Assembly (NCBI RefSeq): GCF_037151175.1
Contig: NZ_JBBCOR010000013.1
Location: 1 to 64,000, forward strand
Source of the DNA: Asaia sp003994335
GTDB taxonomy: Bacteria > Pseudomonadota > Alphaproteobacteria > Acetobacterales > Acetobacteraceae
Length of the DNA stretch: 64,000 nt
Direction: 5' to 3'
Shown one piece after another: positions 50,636 to 58,790 of the stretch. Each line of letters begins with the position of its first letter. Position 1 is the stretch's first letter. A program made the position numbers and the translations under genes. The notes below the pieces were generated by a model. That model did not search any database and had not been told where the DNA came from. It saw nothing but the letters and a program-made list of their open reading frames with translations.

Positions 50636-51634
50636 CTAATAGACCAGCACAGTCTTGCCGATGCTTGTACCGCTCTCGCTTTCCTCATGCAGGCCGCGCA
50701 AAATGCCGGCGTTCAGACCCTGGGCGCGTTTATGATCGGTCGGCACGATTGCCCCTGCCTGCACGAGCGAGGAAATCTGCTCCAGTATCTCGTGCTGACG
50801 CCCCTGATCGGGCGTAGCGAAAAGCGAGCGTGTGAACATGAACTCCCACGAGATCACCGCGCTCTTGCGCTTGAACCCCATGATATCGAAACTGGCCGGA
50901 TCATCGATCAGGCTCACATGTCCCTGCGGCGCGAGAATTTCCTCGTAGAAAGCCTGGTGACGATCGCTGGCCGTGAGCGAGGCGATATGCGTCACCGCAT
51001 CGAGTCCAAGCGCCCTTATCTGGGCCGCCATATCGGCGCGGTGATTGATCACATGATGCGCCCCCATACGACGCACCCATGCCTCCGTTTCGGGGCGCGA
51101 CGCAGTTGCGATCACGGTCAGTCCCGTGAGCTTGCGCGCGAGCTGGATCAGAATCGACCCAACGCCCCCGGCTCCACCCACGACCAGCAGAACGCCCTCG
51201 GTCAGACTGGTAACCCCCATGCGGTCGAAGAGCATTTCCCACGCCGTCACGCCTGTCAGGGGGAGCGATGCAGCCTGCCCCCAGTCAAGACCTTGCGGCA
51301 TATGCCCGACGAGGGTTTCATCGACGCATTGAAGCTCGGCATTGCTGCCCTGCCGCATGAGCTCGCCCGCATAGAAAACATGGTCACCAAGTCTGAAAAA
51401 CGTCACATCCGGGCCAATCGCCTCCACAATCCCTGCAGCATCCCAGCCGAGTACGCGCCAGGTCGCGCCTTCGAGCGCACCCGCGCGGCATCGGATCTTC
51501 GTGTCAACTGGATTGATCGAGACCGCCTTGATTCGCACCAGAAGGTCACGCCCCTGAGGCGGCAGGGGGTCGGGGAGGATGATATCCTCAAGGATTTCCG
51601 GCGCGCCGGGCGCCTTGTAGCCAACCGCTTTCAT
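50636..51634 (-). CDS. Zinc-binding-type alcohol dehydrogenase family protein (quinone oxidoreductase-like)
   Basis: This is a 332-residue MDR-superfamily protein with the GroES-like N-terminal domain (DLLVRIKAVSINPVDTKIR) and a Rossmann domain (LLVVGGAGGVGSILIQLARKLTGLTVIATASR, then VINHRADM). It lacks the zinc-ligand Cys cluster of classical ADHs, so it is probably a zinc-independent NADPH quinone or enone reductase. The ATG at 51634 has AGGGGA upstream. The substrate is unknown. Confidence 0.86.
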   Translation of the reverse strand: MKAVGYKAPGAPEILEDIILPDPLPPQGRDLLVRIKAVSINPVDTKIRCRAGALEGATWRVLGWDAAGIVEAIGPDVTFFRLGDHVFYAGELMRQGSNAELQCVDETLVGHMPQGLDWGQAASLPLTGVTAWEMLFDRMGVTSLTEGVLLVVGGAGGVGSILIQLARKLTGLTVIATASRPETEAWVRRMGAHHVINHRADMAAQIRALGLDAVTHIASLTASDRHQAFYEEILAPQGHVSLIDDPASFDIMGFKRKSAVISWEFMFTRSLFATPDQGRQHEILEQISSLVQAGAIVPTDHKRAQGLNAGILRGLHEESESGTSIGKTVLVY

Positions 51635-51833
51635 GCACGTTCCCCTTTTGAGACGACTCACCAGGGGGCAAGGCTAACACAGTGCCTCTGTAAGACGCAG
51701 CCCTGATCAGAAGGGCAAGGCGGCTCTCACAGGAAGGGAACACGCTTCTGCGATGCGCAGCCCGGGCGGGCGCACGCCCCATGCACTTTCCATAAACATC
51801 AGGGATGTCTGCGCGCTTGCTGGCGCCCCCCTC

Positions 51834-52625
51834 TCAGGCTGGGCGTACGAGCTCGTAAAGGGCGACCGCTGCGGCATTCGAGACGTTCAGGCTCTCCATA
51901 TCACCAGGCATATAGACGCTGGCAATCTCGTCGCAGCTTTCACGGGTGAGGCGGCGCAGGCCTGCCCCTTCAGCCCCAAGCACGAGAGCGACACGTCGCC
52001 CGGCGAAGCCCTGCCCGTTCAGCACCGACCCATCGGCATCGAGACCGACCGTCCAGAGGCCTGCGTTCTGGAGCTGCGCGATAATGCGTGAGAGATTGAC
52101 CTCGCGCAGTACGGGCACGACATCCAGCGCGCCCGAAGCCGCCTTGGCGAGAGCGCCTCCCTCCTGCGGGGTATTGCGATCCTGCACGACCAGCGCTGCG
52201 GCGCCAAAAGCCGCGGCCGAACGCAGGATCGCACCGATATTGCGCGGGTCGGTCACTTGATCGAGAATCAGAAGCGGCCCCTCGCGGCTTTCGAGCACCT
52301 CATCGAGGAAAGGCGGTGTGAGCGGTTCGACACGCAGGCATACACCCTGGTGCACGGCGTCACGCTCACACAGATGATCGAGACGTTGGCGCTCCACCAC
52401 ATTGGGGGAGAGACGGATCGGTGCCTGCTTGGCCTCTAACGCCGAAAGAGCCTCCTTGGTCACCAGCAATTCGTGAACCTGGCGGTCAGGATTACGCAGG
52501 GCGGCTTCAACGGCGTGAAGGCCGTACATCCAGTAGCCCGAGGCGGTCGAGCGCCCCTCGGATGAGCGTGCGGAACGGCCAGCCGGAGCGCGGGCGGCGG
52601 AAGGGCGGGAGGGGCGTTTGGACAT
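51834..52625 (-). CDS. rlmB: 23S rRNA 2'-O-methyltransferase RlmB-like (SpoU family)
   Basis: This is a 263-residue SPOUT methyltransferase. A basic, low-complexity N-terminal stretch (about 1-30) is followed by a substrate-binding domain and the catalytic trefoil-knot domain: motif 1 LILDQVTDPRNIGAILRSAAAFG and motif 3 LVLGAEGAGLRRLTRESCDEIASVYMPG, then ESLNVSNAAAVALYEL. It methylates 23S rRNA at the G2251-equivalent. It is divergent from tRNA-Tyr, 95 bp away. Confidence 0.9.
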   Translation of the reverse strand: MSKRPSRPSAARAPAGRSARSSEGRSTASGYWMYGLHAVEAALRNPDRQVHELLVTKEALSALEAKQAPIRLSPNVVERQRLDHLCERDAVHQGVCLRVEPLTPPFLDEVLESREGPLLILDQVTDPRNIGAILRSAAAFGAAALVVQDRNTPQEGGALAKAASGALDVVPVLREVNLSRIIAQLQNAGLWTVGLDADGSVLNGQGFAGRRVALVLGAEGAGLRRLTRESCDEIASVYMPGDMESLNVSNAAAVALYELVRPA

Positions 52626-52679
52626 CTGCGCTCTATGGGAGCAACGGCCGTATCATGCAACAAAAATGAAGAATGCCCG

Positions 52680-52708
52680 TTGACACCAATCCTGATCCGC
52701 CATATTCC
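52680..52708 (+). promoter_or_regulatory. Sigma-70-type promoter of tRNA-Tyr
   Basis: TTGACA (52680-52685) is followed after 17 bp by TATTCC (52703-52708), 13 bp before the tRNA 5' end. Consensus and spacing are good. Confidence 0.8.
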
Positions 52709-52720
52709 CCGTCCCGACCT

Positions 52721-52806
52721 GGAGAGATGCCCGAGTGGCTAAAGGGGGCGGACTGTAAATCCGCTGGTGTACGCCTACGTTGGTTCGAATCCAACTCTCT
52801 CCACCA
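52721..52806 (+). tRNA. tRNA-Tyr (anticodon GTA)
   Basis: An 83-nt tRNA body with an encoded CCA (52804-52806). The 7 bp acceptor stem is GGAGAGA/TCTCTCC with discriminator A. The anticodon stem GCGGA/TCCGC presents a CTGTAAA loop with anticodon GTA (52755-52757). The long variable arm is of the class II type expected for bacterial tRNA-Tyr, and the T arm contains GGTTCGAATCC. It has its own promoter and stands alone. Confidence 0.96.
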
Positions 52807-53333
52807 GGTCCCCTTTCCTGAAAATTACATATTCTCCCGGTAGGTTGATCGCTCTAAAAATGGTCCTGAGGGCCTGTTTGGCGCTGCCTCCTGCCGACTG
52901 CAGCGCGCACACTGCAAGGGGTTCTACGCGCCCTCACGTACCGAGCTCTGCGCCAGCCAAAACCCTCTCGATCCGCCCTCACCGGCCCGACACATTTTCC
53001 GATCAAAATGATCCGGAAGTCCCCCGCCGTATCTGGCGGGCGCTGTCTGCCAAGTCTGGCATGAGCACCCCATGACGATCCGGACGATGCCGCGGATGCA
53101 TCTTTCAGAAGCGCAACCCGGCGCTAAGCGGGTGATGACTTCTTCCCCTGCTCGCCTCATCGTCAGACTGCACCCGATTTTACCGGATTGCCGGTTAGAG
53201 TCTCAGGCTTCAAACTGATCCCTTCTTTTCGTCAGGGCATCTCATTCGCGCCCGGCCAAGGCAATCAGGGCGCGCCTCACCCTGGCTGCCGATATCGATC
53301 TTTGGAGCCTCCAGATAATGAAATCCTTTGCCC
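52807..53333. other. Gene-free stretch downstream of tRNA-Tyr
   Basis: No gene with a ribosome site or family similarity was found. The stretch contains several short hairpins in a row near 53000-53070, for example CCCGCC/GGCGGG at 53023-53040 and GATCA/TGATC just before it. No repeat of the tRNA 3' end is visible, so there is no sign of an integrated element using this tRNA. The end of the region should hold the promoter of the nucleoside-hydrolase-like gene. Confidence 0.5.
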
Positions 53334-54512
53334 ATGCCTCGTAACGCCCGCCGCCCGGAAAGATTGAACCGGACCGGACTCAGACGTCTGCCGTCATGGC
53401 GTCTGGCTCTGGCCTTTGTGGGTCTGCTTGCTGGTGCTGGCGCTGCCACCGCCCATGCCGAGCCTCGCAAGGTGATCCTTGATGATGATGGCTTTGCCCT
53501 TGCGCAGTGGATGGTCATCAAGGCCCCGGATGTGCAGGTTCTGGGCGTGACGACTGTCACGGGCGATGCCTGGACGAAGGAAGCCACCGCCGACGCCTTG
53601 CGTGGTGTCGAGATTGCGGGACGCCCCGACCTGCCCGTCTATACCGGAGCCACCTATCCTCTGGTCAACACGGAGGCTCAGACCGAGCGCTGGGAGGCGC
53701 TTTATGGAAAGCTGGTCTGGAAGGGCGTATGGATGAAGCACTGGGTGGAACCCACCCTTCAGAAACTCCCGCCTTATCACGGCCCGGACGTGGTTCCCGA
53801 CCTCCCGCAGGGCAACCCGACCATCAAGGCGCAGCATGAGCGCGCGGCCGATTTCATGATCGACATGGTGCATCGCTACCCGCACCAGGTGTCGATCATC
53901 GCCACGGGGCCGCTCACCAATCTGGCCCTGGCCCAGCGTCTGGACCCTGAATTCGCCTCCCTGGCGAAAGAACTGGTCTATATGGGGGGCAGCCTCAACC
54001 CGCGTCAGACACGCCCGGACGAGGTCGCCCATCAATTTGCGCGCGAATTCCTCAATGCCCCGCGTCGCGAATTCAACATCCGCTTCGATCCCGAGGGAGC
54101 GAGTATTGCCCTGCGCGCTCCCTGGGCCAGGATCACGATGATCCCGGTGGATCCCTCGACCGACACCGAGTTGACTCCTGCGCTGCTCAAGCGCCTGTCA
54201 CGCTCTGGCACCCCGGTTGCGCAATCGCTCAAGACACGCGAGCCCGGCTTCCCCCTCTGGGACGAAATTGCGGCGGCGGTCTGGCTCGATCCAAGCCTGA
54301 TCACCCAGAAGGCTGAGCTCTATGTGGATGTGAACAGCCAGTTCGGCCCCTCCTATGGCGATATCCTCTCCTGGACGCCCGGCTACCAACCGGGTCTGGG
54401 CGAAGGAAAGACGATCGTGGTGCAGAAGATCGACGTCCCCCGGTTCGAGGATCTGATGGACCGTCTCGTAGCGGCTCCCCAAAAACCCCTCAGTGGCAAG
54501 CCACTGCCCTGA
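53334..54512 (+). CDS. Exported nucleoside hydrolase-like protein
   Basis: This is a 392-residue protein of the inosine-uridine nucleoside hydrolase fold. A long basic N terminus with RTGLRRLPSWRLALAFVGLLAGAGAATAHA looks like a Tat-like or Sec signal. The core has VLGVTTVTGDAW, VSIIATGPLTNLALA, KELVYMGGSLN, FNIRFDPEGASI and FPLWDEIAAAVWLD. The usual N-terminal calcium site DTDxGxDD appears as the shortened LDDDGFALAQ, so metal and substrate binding may differ. It begins at ATG 53334 (a TTG lies 6 bases earlier). A terminator hairpin follows. The substrate is unknown. Confidence 0.8.
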   Translation: MPRNARRPERLNRTGLRRLPSWRLALAFVGLLAGAGAATAHAEPRKVILDDDGFALAQWMVIKAPDVQVLGVTTVTGDAWTKEATADALRGVEIAGRPDLPVYTGATYPLVNTEAQTERWEALYGKLVWKGVWMKHWVEPTLQKLPPYHGPDVVPDLPQGNPTIKAQHERAADFMIDMVHRYPHQVSIIATGPLTNLALAQRLDPEFASLAKELVYMGGSLNPRQTRPDEVAHQFAREFLNAPRREFNIRFDPEGASIALRAPWARITMIPVDPSTDTELTPALLKRLSRSGTPVAQSLKTREPGFPLWDEIAAAVWLDPSLITQKAELYVDVNSQFGPSYGDILSWTPGYQPGLGEGKTIVVQKIDVPRFEDLMDRLVAAPQKPLSGKPLP

Positions 54513-54534
54513 TTCTCAGGATCTGAAGGGTGGC

Positions 54535-54555
54535 AGGCCGGATGTTTTCCGGCCT
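54535..54555 (+). terminator. Hairpin after the nucleoside hydrolase gene
   Basis: AGGCCGGA (54535-54542) and TCCGGCCT (54548-54555) form an 8 bp stem with a 5 nt loop including TGTTT. No long T-run follows. Confidence 0.6.
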
Positions 54556-54949
54556 CGCTGGGGTCAAATCACTGATGTCGACTGGTCAGGAATCGCCTTA
54601 TCGCCTGCTTTCGGGAGGAACTGCTCGGCCTTTTGCGGGCTGACACCTAGTGTCTCTCGATAGATCATACGGGATTTCATCGAAGATGACATCCCATACG
54701 AGGAAAGCAGTTTGGCAGTATTCTTATCCTCGACGATCTAATAGTGAAGCATGCTTCACTATAAACGGATCGTATCCTATCATTGCGAGAATAGGGATGA
54801 TCAACCTTACCTTGTCCTCAATAGAGGTTGAGCCATGCTTCCTCCACCTCCTATCGCCCCTTTCCGAATAGGACATAAAGGCTCAGAGTATTTCTCTTCG
54901 CGCGCCCGCTTCTACGGCGCTGCTCTCTTATCGTGAGAAAAACCCCTCC
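54556..54949. other. Lower-GC spacer with strong inverted repeats
   Basis: This 394 bp stretch is visibly lower in GC than its surroundings and carries no convincing gene. A short GTG frame at 54650-54871 has no family similarity. It holds two inverted repeats: an imperfect hairpin at 54671-54695 (GGGAT, TCATC, GATGA, ATCCC with one mismatch) and a perfect 22 bp palindrome at 54741-54762. It lies upstream of the GIY-YIG gene and may contain its promoter and operator. Confidence 0.6.
54741..54762. promoter_or_regulatory. Perfect 22 bp palindrome
   Basis: The half-site ATAGTGAAGCA is followed directly by its reverse complement TGCTTCACTAT. It is 188 bp upstream of the GIY-YIG gene. It could be a regulator site or a cruciform/hairpin in RNA. 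Confidence 0.6.
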
Positions 54950-55882
54950 ATGGCGCATCCGCAGACCATTCAGATCTTCCTTCCGGATGGAGATCCCCAA
55001 GGTATACGCATCGCCGCAATCACCACGCGTATCGTGCAAGTCATCGAGATACCACGCGCACGACTGAGCCATTTCCTCACTATGAGAGAAGCTACCCATG
55101 TGGGGGTGTACTGGCTCTTCGGCGAGGATGAGGAAACCGGGCAGCCCAAAGCCTATATTGGACAAACCAGTGCTCTCGGTGCTCGCCTCAAGCAGCATCA
55201 CGATGGTAAAGATTTCTGGAACCGAGCGCTGGTAGCTCTCTCCCTCACCCACAGCCTGACCGTCACTCACGCCCATTATTTGGAGTGGCAGTCAATCAAC
55301 CGAGCTATTCAAGCACATCGTTACGCGCTTATAAACGGCACGGCAGGAAGCAGGCCCCACGCCCCGGCGGCGCTCGATGCAGAATGCCGTGAAATTTTCG
55401 AAACGATCGGTATTCTTCTAACGACGCTGGGCTATCCGGTCTTTGAAACGCTGATCAAACAGCCGCCCTCACGGGCAGCGCAAGACGAGGAAGAAACCAG
55501 AGCGACTGCTTCCAGCACTTCCCATGACATCGAGATATTCCTCCGGAACGATCGTGCCCAAGCCTCGGGGCGCTATACGGAAACTGGGCTCGTGGTTTTG
55601 GCGGGATCTTGGGGGCGAGCGCAAATGTCGACGCAATCGATTACACCGACTGCACGAAAGAAACGCGAGTATCTTATCGAGTCAGGTGAACTGGAAATTG
55701 TAGGAGAGCGCCTCTATTTCCGAAGGGATGTGAGTTTTTCTTCCCCTAGCGCCGCTGGTGACATGGTGAACGGCCGAGCCACTAACGGCTGGACCGAGTG
55801 GAAGAATGAAGGCGGGAAGACCCTCTCGGAAGTCATGGGACGCAAGCAACCGACTGCCTCAACCCACAACACAGAGATATAA
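54950..55882 (+). CDS. GIY-YIG nuclease domain protein with DUF4357
   Basis: This is a 310-residue protein. The GIY-YIG domain (about 48-140) shows GVYWLFG (GVY at 52-54), AYIGQTS (YIG at 69-71), an Arg in LGARLKQHH and a downstream Glu in HYLEWQS. The C-terminal part (about 190-300) resembles DUF4357 (ETGLVVLAGSWGRAQMS). Such two-domain proteins are scattered across bacteria and are often found in variable regions; their role is not established. The codon use and the low-GC leader differ from the neighbours, which suggests transfer. Its ribosome site is weak. Confidence 0.8.
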   Translation: MAHPQTIQIFLPDGDPQGIRIAAITTRIVQVIEIPRARLSHFLTMREATHVGVYWLFGEDEETGQPKAYIGQTSALGARLKQHHDGKDFWNRALVALSLTHSLTVTHAHYLEWQSINRAIQAHRYALINGTAGSRPHAPAALDAECREIFETIGILLTTLGYPVFETLIKQPPSRAAQDEEETRATASSTSHDIEIFLRNDRAQASGRYTETGLVVLAGSWGRAQMSTQSITPTARKKREYLIESGELEIVGERLYFRRDVSFSSPSAAGDMVNGRATNGWTEWKNEGGKTLSEVMGRKQPTASTHNTEI

Positions 55883-55894
55883 TGCAGGTTCCCA

Positions 55895-56830
55895 TTATGT
55901 CATGATCTCCTCCCGCCAGGGCGAGTCTGCGCCGCGTCGAGTGCAGGTCTGGCTGGCGACGCGCTGACCATAGGCCAGGACTTCATGCAAGGCCTGGGAA
56001 CTGAGACACAGCAACGTTTCCCTCTCCAGGCAATCGCGCTCATGGAGCCCGGCGAGCAACCCCGCCATGAAACTGTCTCCGGCACCGACCGTGTCGATCA
56101 CCTCCACGCTGAGGGCAGCAGCGTGGGCGTGGCTCCCTTGGCTCCAGCCGCTTACCCCCGCCTTGCCATGGGTGATCACCACAAGCTTCGCCCCATGCGC
56201 CAGCCAGTTCCGCGCGGCCTCGTCGTGGGCAAGACCCGGATGAAGCCAGTCCAGATCCGCCCCGCTGATCTTGATGATATCGGCGCGCGAAAGCAGCCGC
56301 TCCAGGCGCGCGCGATAAGCGGGCGCATCTTTCACGTGCGACGCGCGGATATTGGGGTCGAAACTGATCAGTCGCCGTCCACCTGCTTCACGCAGGAACA
56401 ACGTCTCATACGCCGTTGCTGCGGGCTCGCGTATCAGGGCGATCGATCCAAAATGCAGCGTGTCGATCCCTGCAAGCGCTCCGACGGAGGGCATGTCACA
56501 ACAGATCCGATCCGCCGCGCCCTGATCGAAAAACGCATAAGCCGGTTCCGCCTGATCGAGACTGACAAAACCGAGTGTGGAAGGGGCATCGATCCGCGTC
56601 AGGAAGTGCCGCCCGACCCTGCTTTGCGCCAGGCCTTCCACGAATTGATCACCGAAGAGATCGGTGGATACGGCACAACCATACTCCGTTGGCACCCCGA
56701 GCCGGCCGAGCGCACGCGCAACGTTATAGGAGGAACCGCCGACACACGGACGGTAAGCCGCTCCCCCTTCGGCGCGAACAGGAATGAAATCGATGACCGC
56801 CTCACCGAGGCAGAGAATGGAACCGCCCAT
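55895..56830 (-). CDS. PfkB-family sugar kinase (fructokinase-like)
   Basis: This is a 311-residue ribokinase-fold kinase. The N terminus has LCLGEAVIDFIPVRAEGGAAYRPCVGGSSYNVARALGRLG and the C-terminal PfkB signature 2, DTVGAGDSFMAGLLAGL, with the catalytic Asp. It phosphorylates a sugar with ATP, probably fructose or a related ketose. It lies 69 bp after the transaldolase-like gene in the same direction, downstream of a SorC-type regulator, so all three likely serve one sugar pathway. Confidence 0.88.
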   Translation of the reverse strand: MGGSILCLGEAVIDFIPVRAEGGAAYRPCVGGSSYNVARALGRLGVPTEYGCAVSTDLFGDQFVEGLAQSRVGRHFLTRIDAPSTLGFVSLDQAEPAYAFFDQGAADRICCDMPSVGALAGIDTLHFGSIALIREPAATAYETLFLREAGGRRLISFDPNIRASHVKDAPAYRARLERLLSRADIIKISGADLDWLHPGLAHDEAARNWLAHGAKLVVITHGKAGVSGWSQGSHAHAAALSVEVIDTVGAGDSFMAGLLAGLHERDCLERETLLCLSSQALHEVLAYGQRVASQTCTRRGADSPWREEIMT

Positions 56831-56899
56831 GGCTGTTCTTTCGCATTGGAACCCGCCGGGCCTCGCCTTATCAGGGGGCGGACCCGAGCTGAGCGTCTT

Positions 56900-57589
56900 T
56901 CAGTGCCGTGCCGCCGTCTTCTCGAAGGCCGCCGCAGCATCGATGGTCAGGCTCTCGCTGAATAGCTGCTCGGCCACGACAGGACTGAAGGTGAAAGTAT
57001 CGCAGCCCATGGCAGCCAGAAGGGCCAGATCATCAGCACGGCGCAGACTGGCTACAAGCAGCCTTGTGGCGCGCCCTGAAGCCAGGAGGATCTGATGCAT
57101 CGTCTTCAGGATACCCGGCGCATCCTGCCCGCTATCGCCAATCCGCCCGAAATACGGAGCGACGTAATCCGCTCCTGCGGCGGCGGCAGTCAGCGCCTGA
57201 TGAGCGGCGTAAACAGCTGTCAGAGTGGTGCGTACGCCATGCCCATGCAGAATCGACACAGCCCTGATGCCTTTCTCGGTGATCGGCACCTTGACCACGA
57301 GACGTGGATCGAGGGCCGCCAAGGCAAGCCCCGTTTCAACGAGCGCTTCTGTCTCGGTACCCCAGCACTGCGCCTGGACCTCGGGCACACCATAGCCCAG
57401 GATCTCACGCATGAGCGGTGCGATATCCTCGATCGAACTGTGCAGCCCCGAACGATCCAGAATGGTCGGATTGGTGGTTACTCCGTGGAAGAGCCCGGTA
57501 GGCAGCCAGCGCCGGAGCGCCGCGCGATCAGCGGTATCAAGGAATAATCTGAGCCCAGGACAGTCACCCGGCGCGATTCTCGAGGTCAT
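56900..57589 (-). CDS. Transaldolase / fructose-6-phosphate aldolase-like protein
   Basis: This is a 229-residue short-type transaldolase. It begins GLRLFLDTADRAALRRWL, has the TTNPTIL motif, the Schiff-base Lys in LVVKVPITEKG, and GADYVAPYFGRIGDSG with the later DTFTFSPVV. Short members are either transaldolases or fructose-6-phosphate aldolases; the exact reaction is not certain. The ATG at 57589 has GGAG 7-8 nt upstream. It is the first gene of the operon with the PfkB kinase and diverges from the SorC regulator. Confidence 0.88.
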   Translation of the reverse strand: MTSRIAPGDCPGLRLFLDTADRAALRRWLPTGLFHGVTTNPTILDRSGLHSSIEDIAPLMREILGYGVPEVQAQCWGTETEALVETGLALAALDPRLVVKVPITEKGIRAVSILHGHGVRTTLTAVYAAHQALTAAAAGADYVAPYFGRIGDSGQDAPGILKTMHQILLASGRATRLLVASLRRADDLALLAAMGCDTFTFSPVVAEQLFSESLTIDAAAAFEKTAARH

Positions 57590-57645
57590 TGCGTTCTCCT
57601 CATCAATCTCAGGGAAAGACGATACGGACTTTTGATCTTTTGTCA

Positions 57646-57682
57646 GGACATATGTTCGTGGTAGCGCCGACACATATGCGTC
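57646..57682. promoter_or_regulatory. Candidate SorC operator pair
   Basis: GGACATATGTTC (57646-57657) and GACACATATGCGTC (57669-57682) are near-palindromes, both centred on CATATG, with centres 24 bp apart. They lie between the divergent transaldolase and SorC genes. Binding is inferred from position and symmetry. Confidence 0.5.
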
Positions 57683-57734
57683 ATCGCGCGCGCCGCCGCC
57701 ACGCGACCGCGACATCTCACAGGAAAGCGGGCAG

Positions 57735-58718
57735 ATGGCACGTCTCAAACGACAGCAGAGCAAGGGCATGATGGACGACCGGGAGAGTCGTCTGCGCGCC
57801 GCCTGGATGTATTATGACCGGCGCATGACGCAGAAGGAGATTGCCGAAGCCCTCGGCCTTGCACGCACCACCATCATTCGCCTGCTCGATGAGGCGCTGC
57901 GCCGTGGCGAGGTCCAGATATGGATCGATTCTGACTCGCTGACAGCGATCGAACTCGGAGCGGCGCTCGAACGGCATCTCGGGCTTGATGAAGCGATCAT
58001 CGTGCCCGAAGCGCGAGACCAGAGCGAAGCCTCACGGAGCGTTGGCGCTGCACTGGGGCGTTTTCTCTCCGAAACGCTCACGGACAATATGAGCGTCGGG
58101 GTTGGTTGGGGACGTACCCTGACCGCTTCGCTCGCCCATTTCCGGCCATCGCGCCTTTCGGGAGCGCAGGTGATTTCCCTTCTGGGCGGTATGATTGAAT
58201 CAGGCCCCGAGAACACGACCGACTATGCCTGGCAGTTGGCCAGTCGCATGGGCGCCGCCTGCTATCTCTATCCTGCCCCCCTTCTCGTCGATTCTGCCGA
58301 GACGGCCCGCATCCTGCGCGAACGCTGCGGCCTCGATCGCCTCGAGAAAATGGCAGCCACTCTTGATATGGCAGTATTGGGTGTGGGCGATATCGGTGCC
58401 GATTCCCTGTCCCTCTCCCGCCGAGCCATCAACCCGCACGAATACGCCATGCTCCAACGGGAAGGGGCCATTTGCGACATCATGTGCCACGCCCTGGATC
58501 GCGACGGAAAGGAGATCGATCATGCGTTGAGTCAACGCATCATGTCGGTTCCGCTCCCTACTCTCGCCGCAACACGGCATCTCGTGCTTGCCTCGGGTGG
58601 CGTCGCGCGTGCTCCGGCGATTTACGCGGCCATCAAGGGACTGGGATGCCACACATTGGTGACCGATGAGAGCGCGGCCCGCGCGCTGCTGACCTGCCCC
58701 GCCATCAGACAGGCGTAA
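57735..58718 (+). CDS. SorC/DeoR-type sugar-binding transcriptional regulator
   Basis: This is a 327-residue regulator. The N-terminal helix-turn-helix is AAWMYYDRRMTQKEIAEALGLARTTIIRLLDEALRRGEVQI (about 25-65). The remainder is the SorC sugar-phosphate-binding domain with VGVGWGRTL, ICDIMCHALD and LVLASGGVARAPAIYAAIKG. It probably senses a sugar phosphate and controls the divergent transaldolase-kinase operon. AGGAAA precedes the ATG. A strong bidirectional terminator follows. Confidence 0.9.
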   Translation: MARLKRQQSKGMMDDRESRLRAAWMYYDRRMTQKEIAEALGLARTTIIRLLDEALRRGEVQIWIDSDSLTAIELGAALERHLGLDEAIIVPEARDQSEASRSVGAALGRFLSETLTDNMSVGVGWGRTLTASLAHFRPSRLSGAQVISLLGGMIESGPENTTDYAWQLASRMGAACYLYPAPLLVDSAETARILRERCGLDRLEKMAATLDMAVLGVGDIGADSLSLSRRAINPHEYAMLQREGAICDIMCHALDRDGKEIDHALSQRIMSVPLPTLAATRHLVLASGGVARAPAIYAAIKGLGCHTLVTDESAARALLTCPAIRQA

Positions 58719-58734
58719 GAACCCTAGCCATGAA

Positions 58735-58767
58735 AAAAGCCGCCCGGTCTTGCGACGGGCGGCTTTT
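58735..58767. terminator. Bidirectional intrinsic terminator
   Basis: AAAAGCCGCCCG (58735-58746) and CGGGCGGCTTTT (58756-58767) form a 12 bp stem with A/T tails at both ends, between the SorC gene and the convergent secreted-protein gene. Confidence 0.93.
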
Positions 58768-58790
58768 GCACAATGCGCTGAGGAGCGCTC

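Noticed and set aside
52721..53333. tRNA-Tyr as an integration site for an island
   Set aside because: No integrase and no repeat of the tRNA 3' end were found downstream within the window.
54650..54871. GTG-initiated frame of 73 codons before the GIY-YIG gene
   Set aside because: It runs through the two inverted repeats, lacks a ribosome site and has no recognisable family; kept as non-coding.
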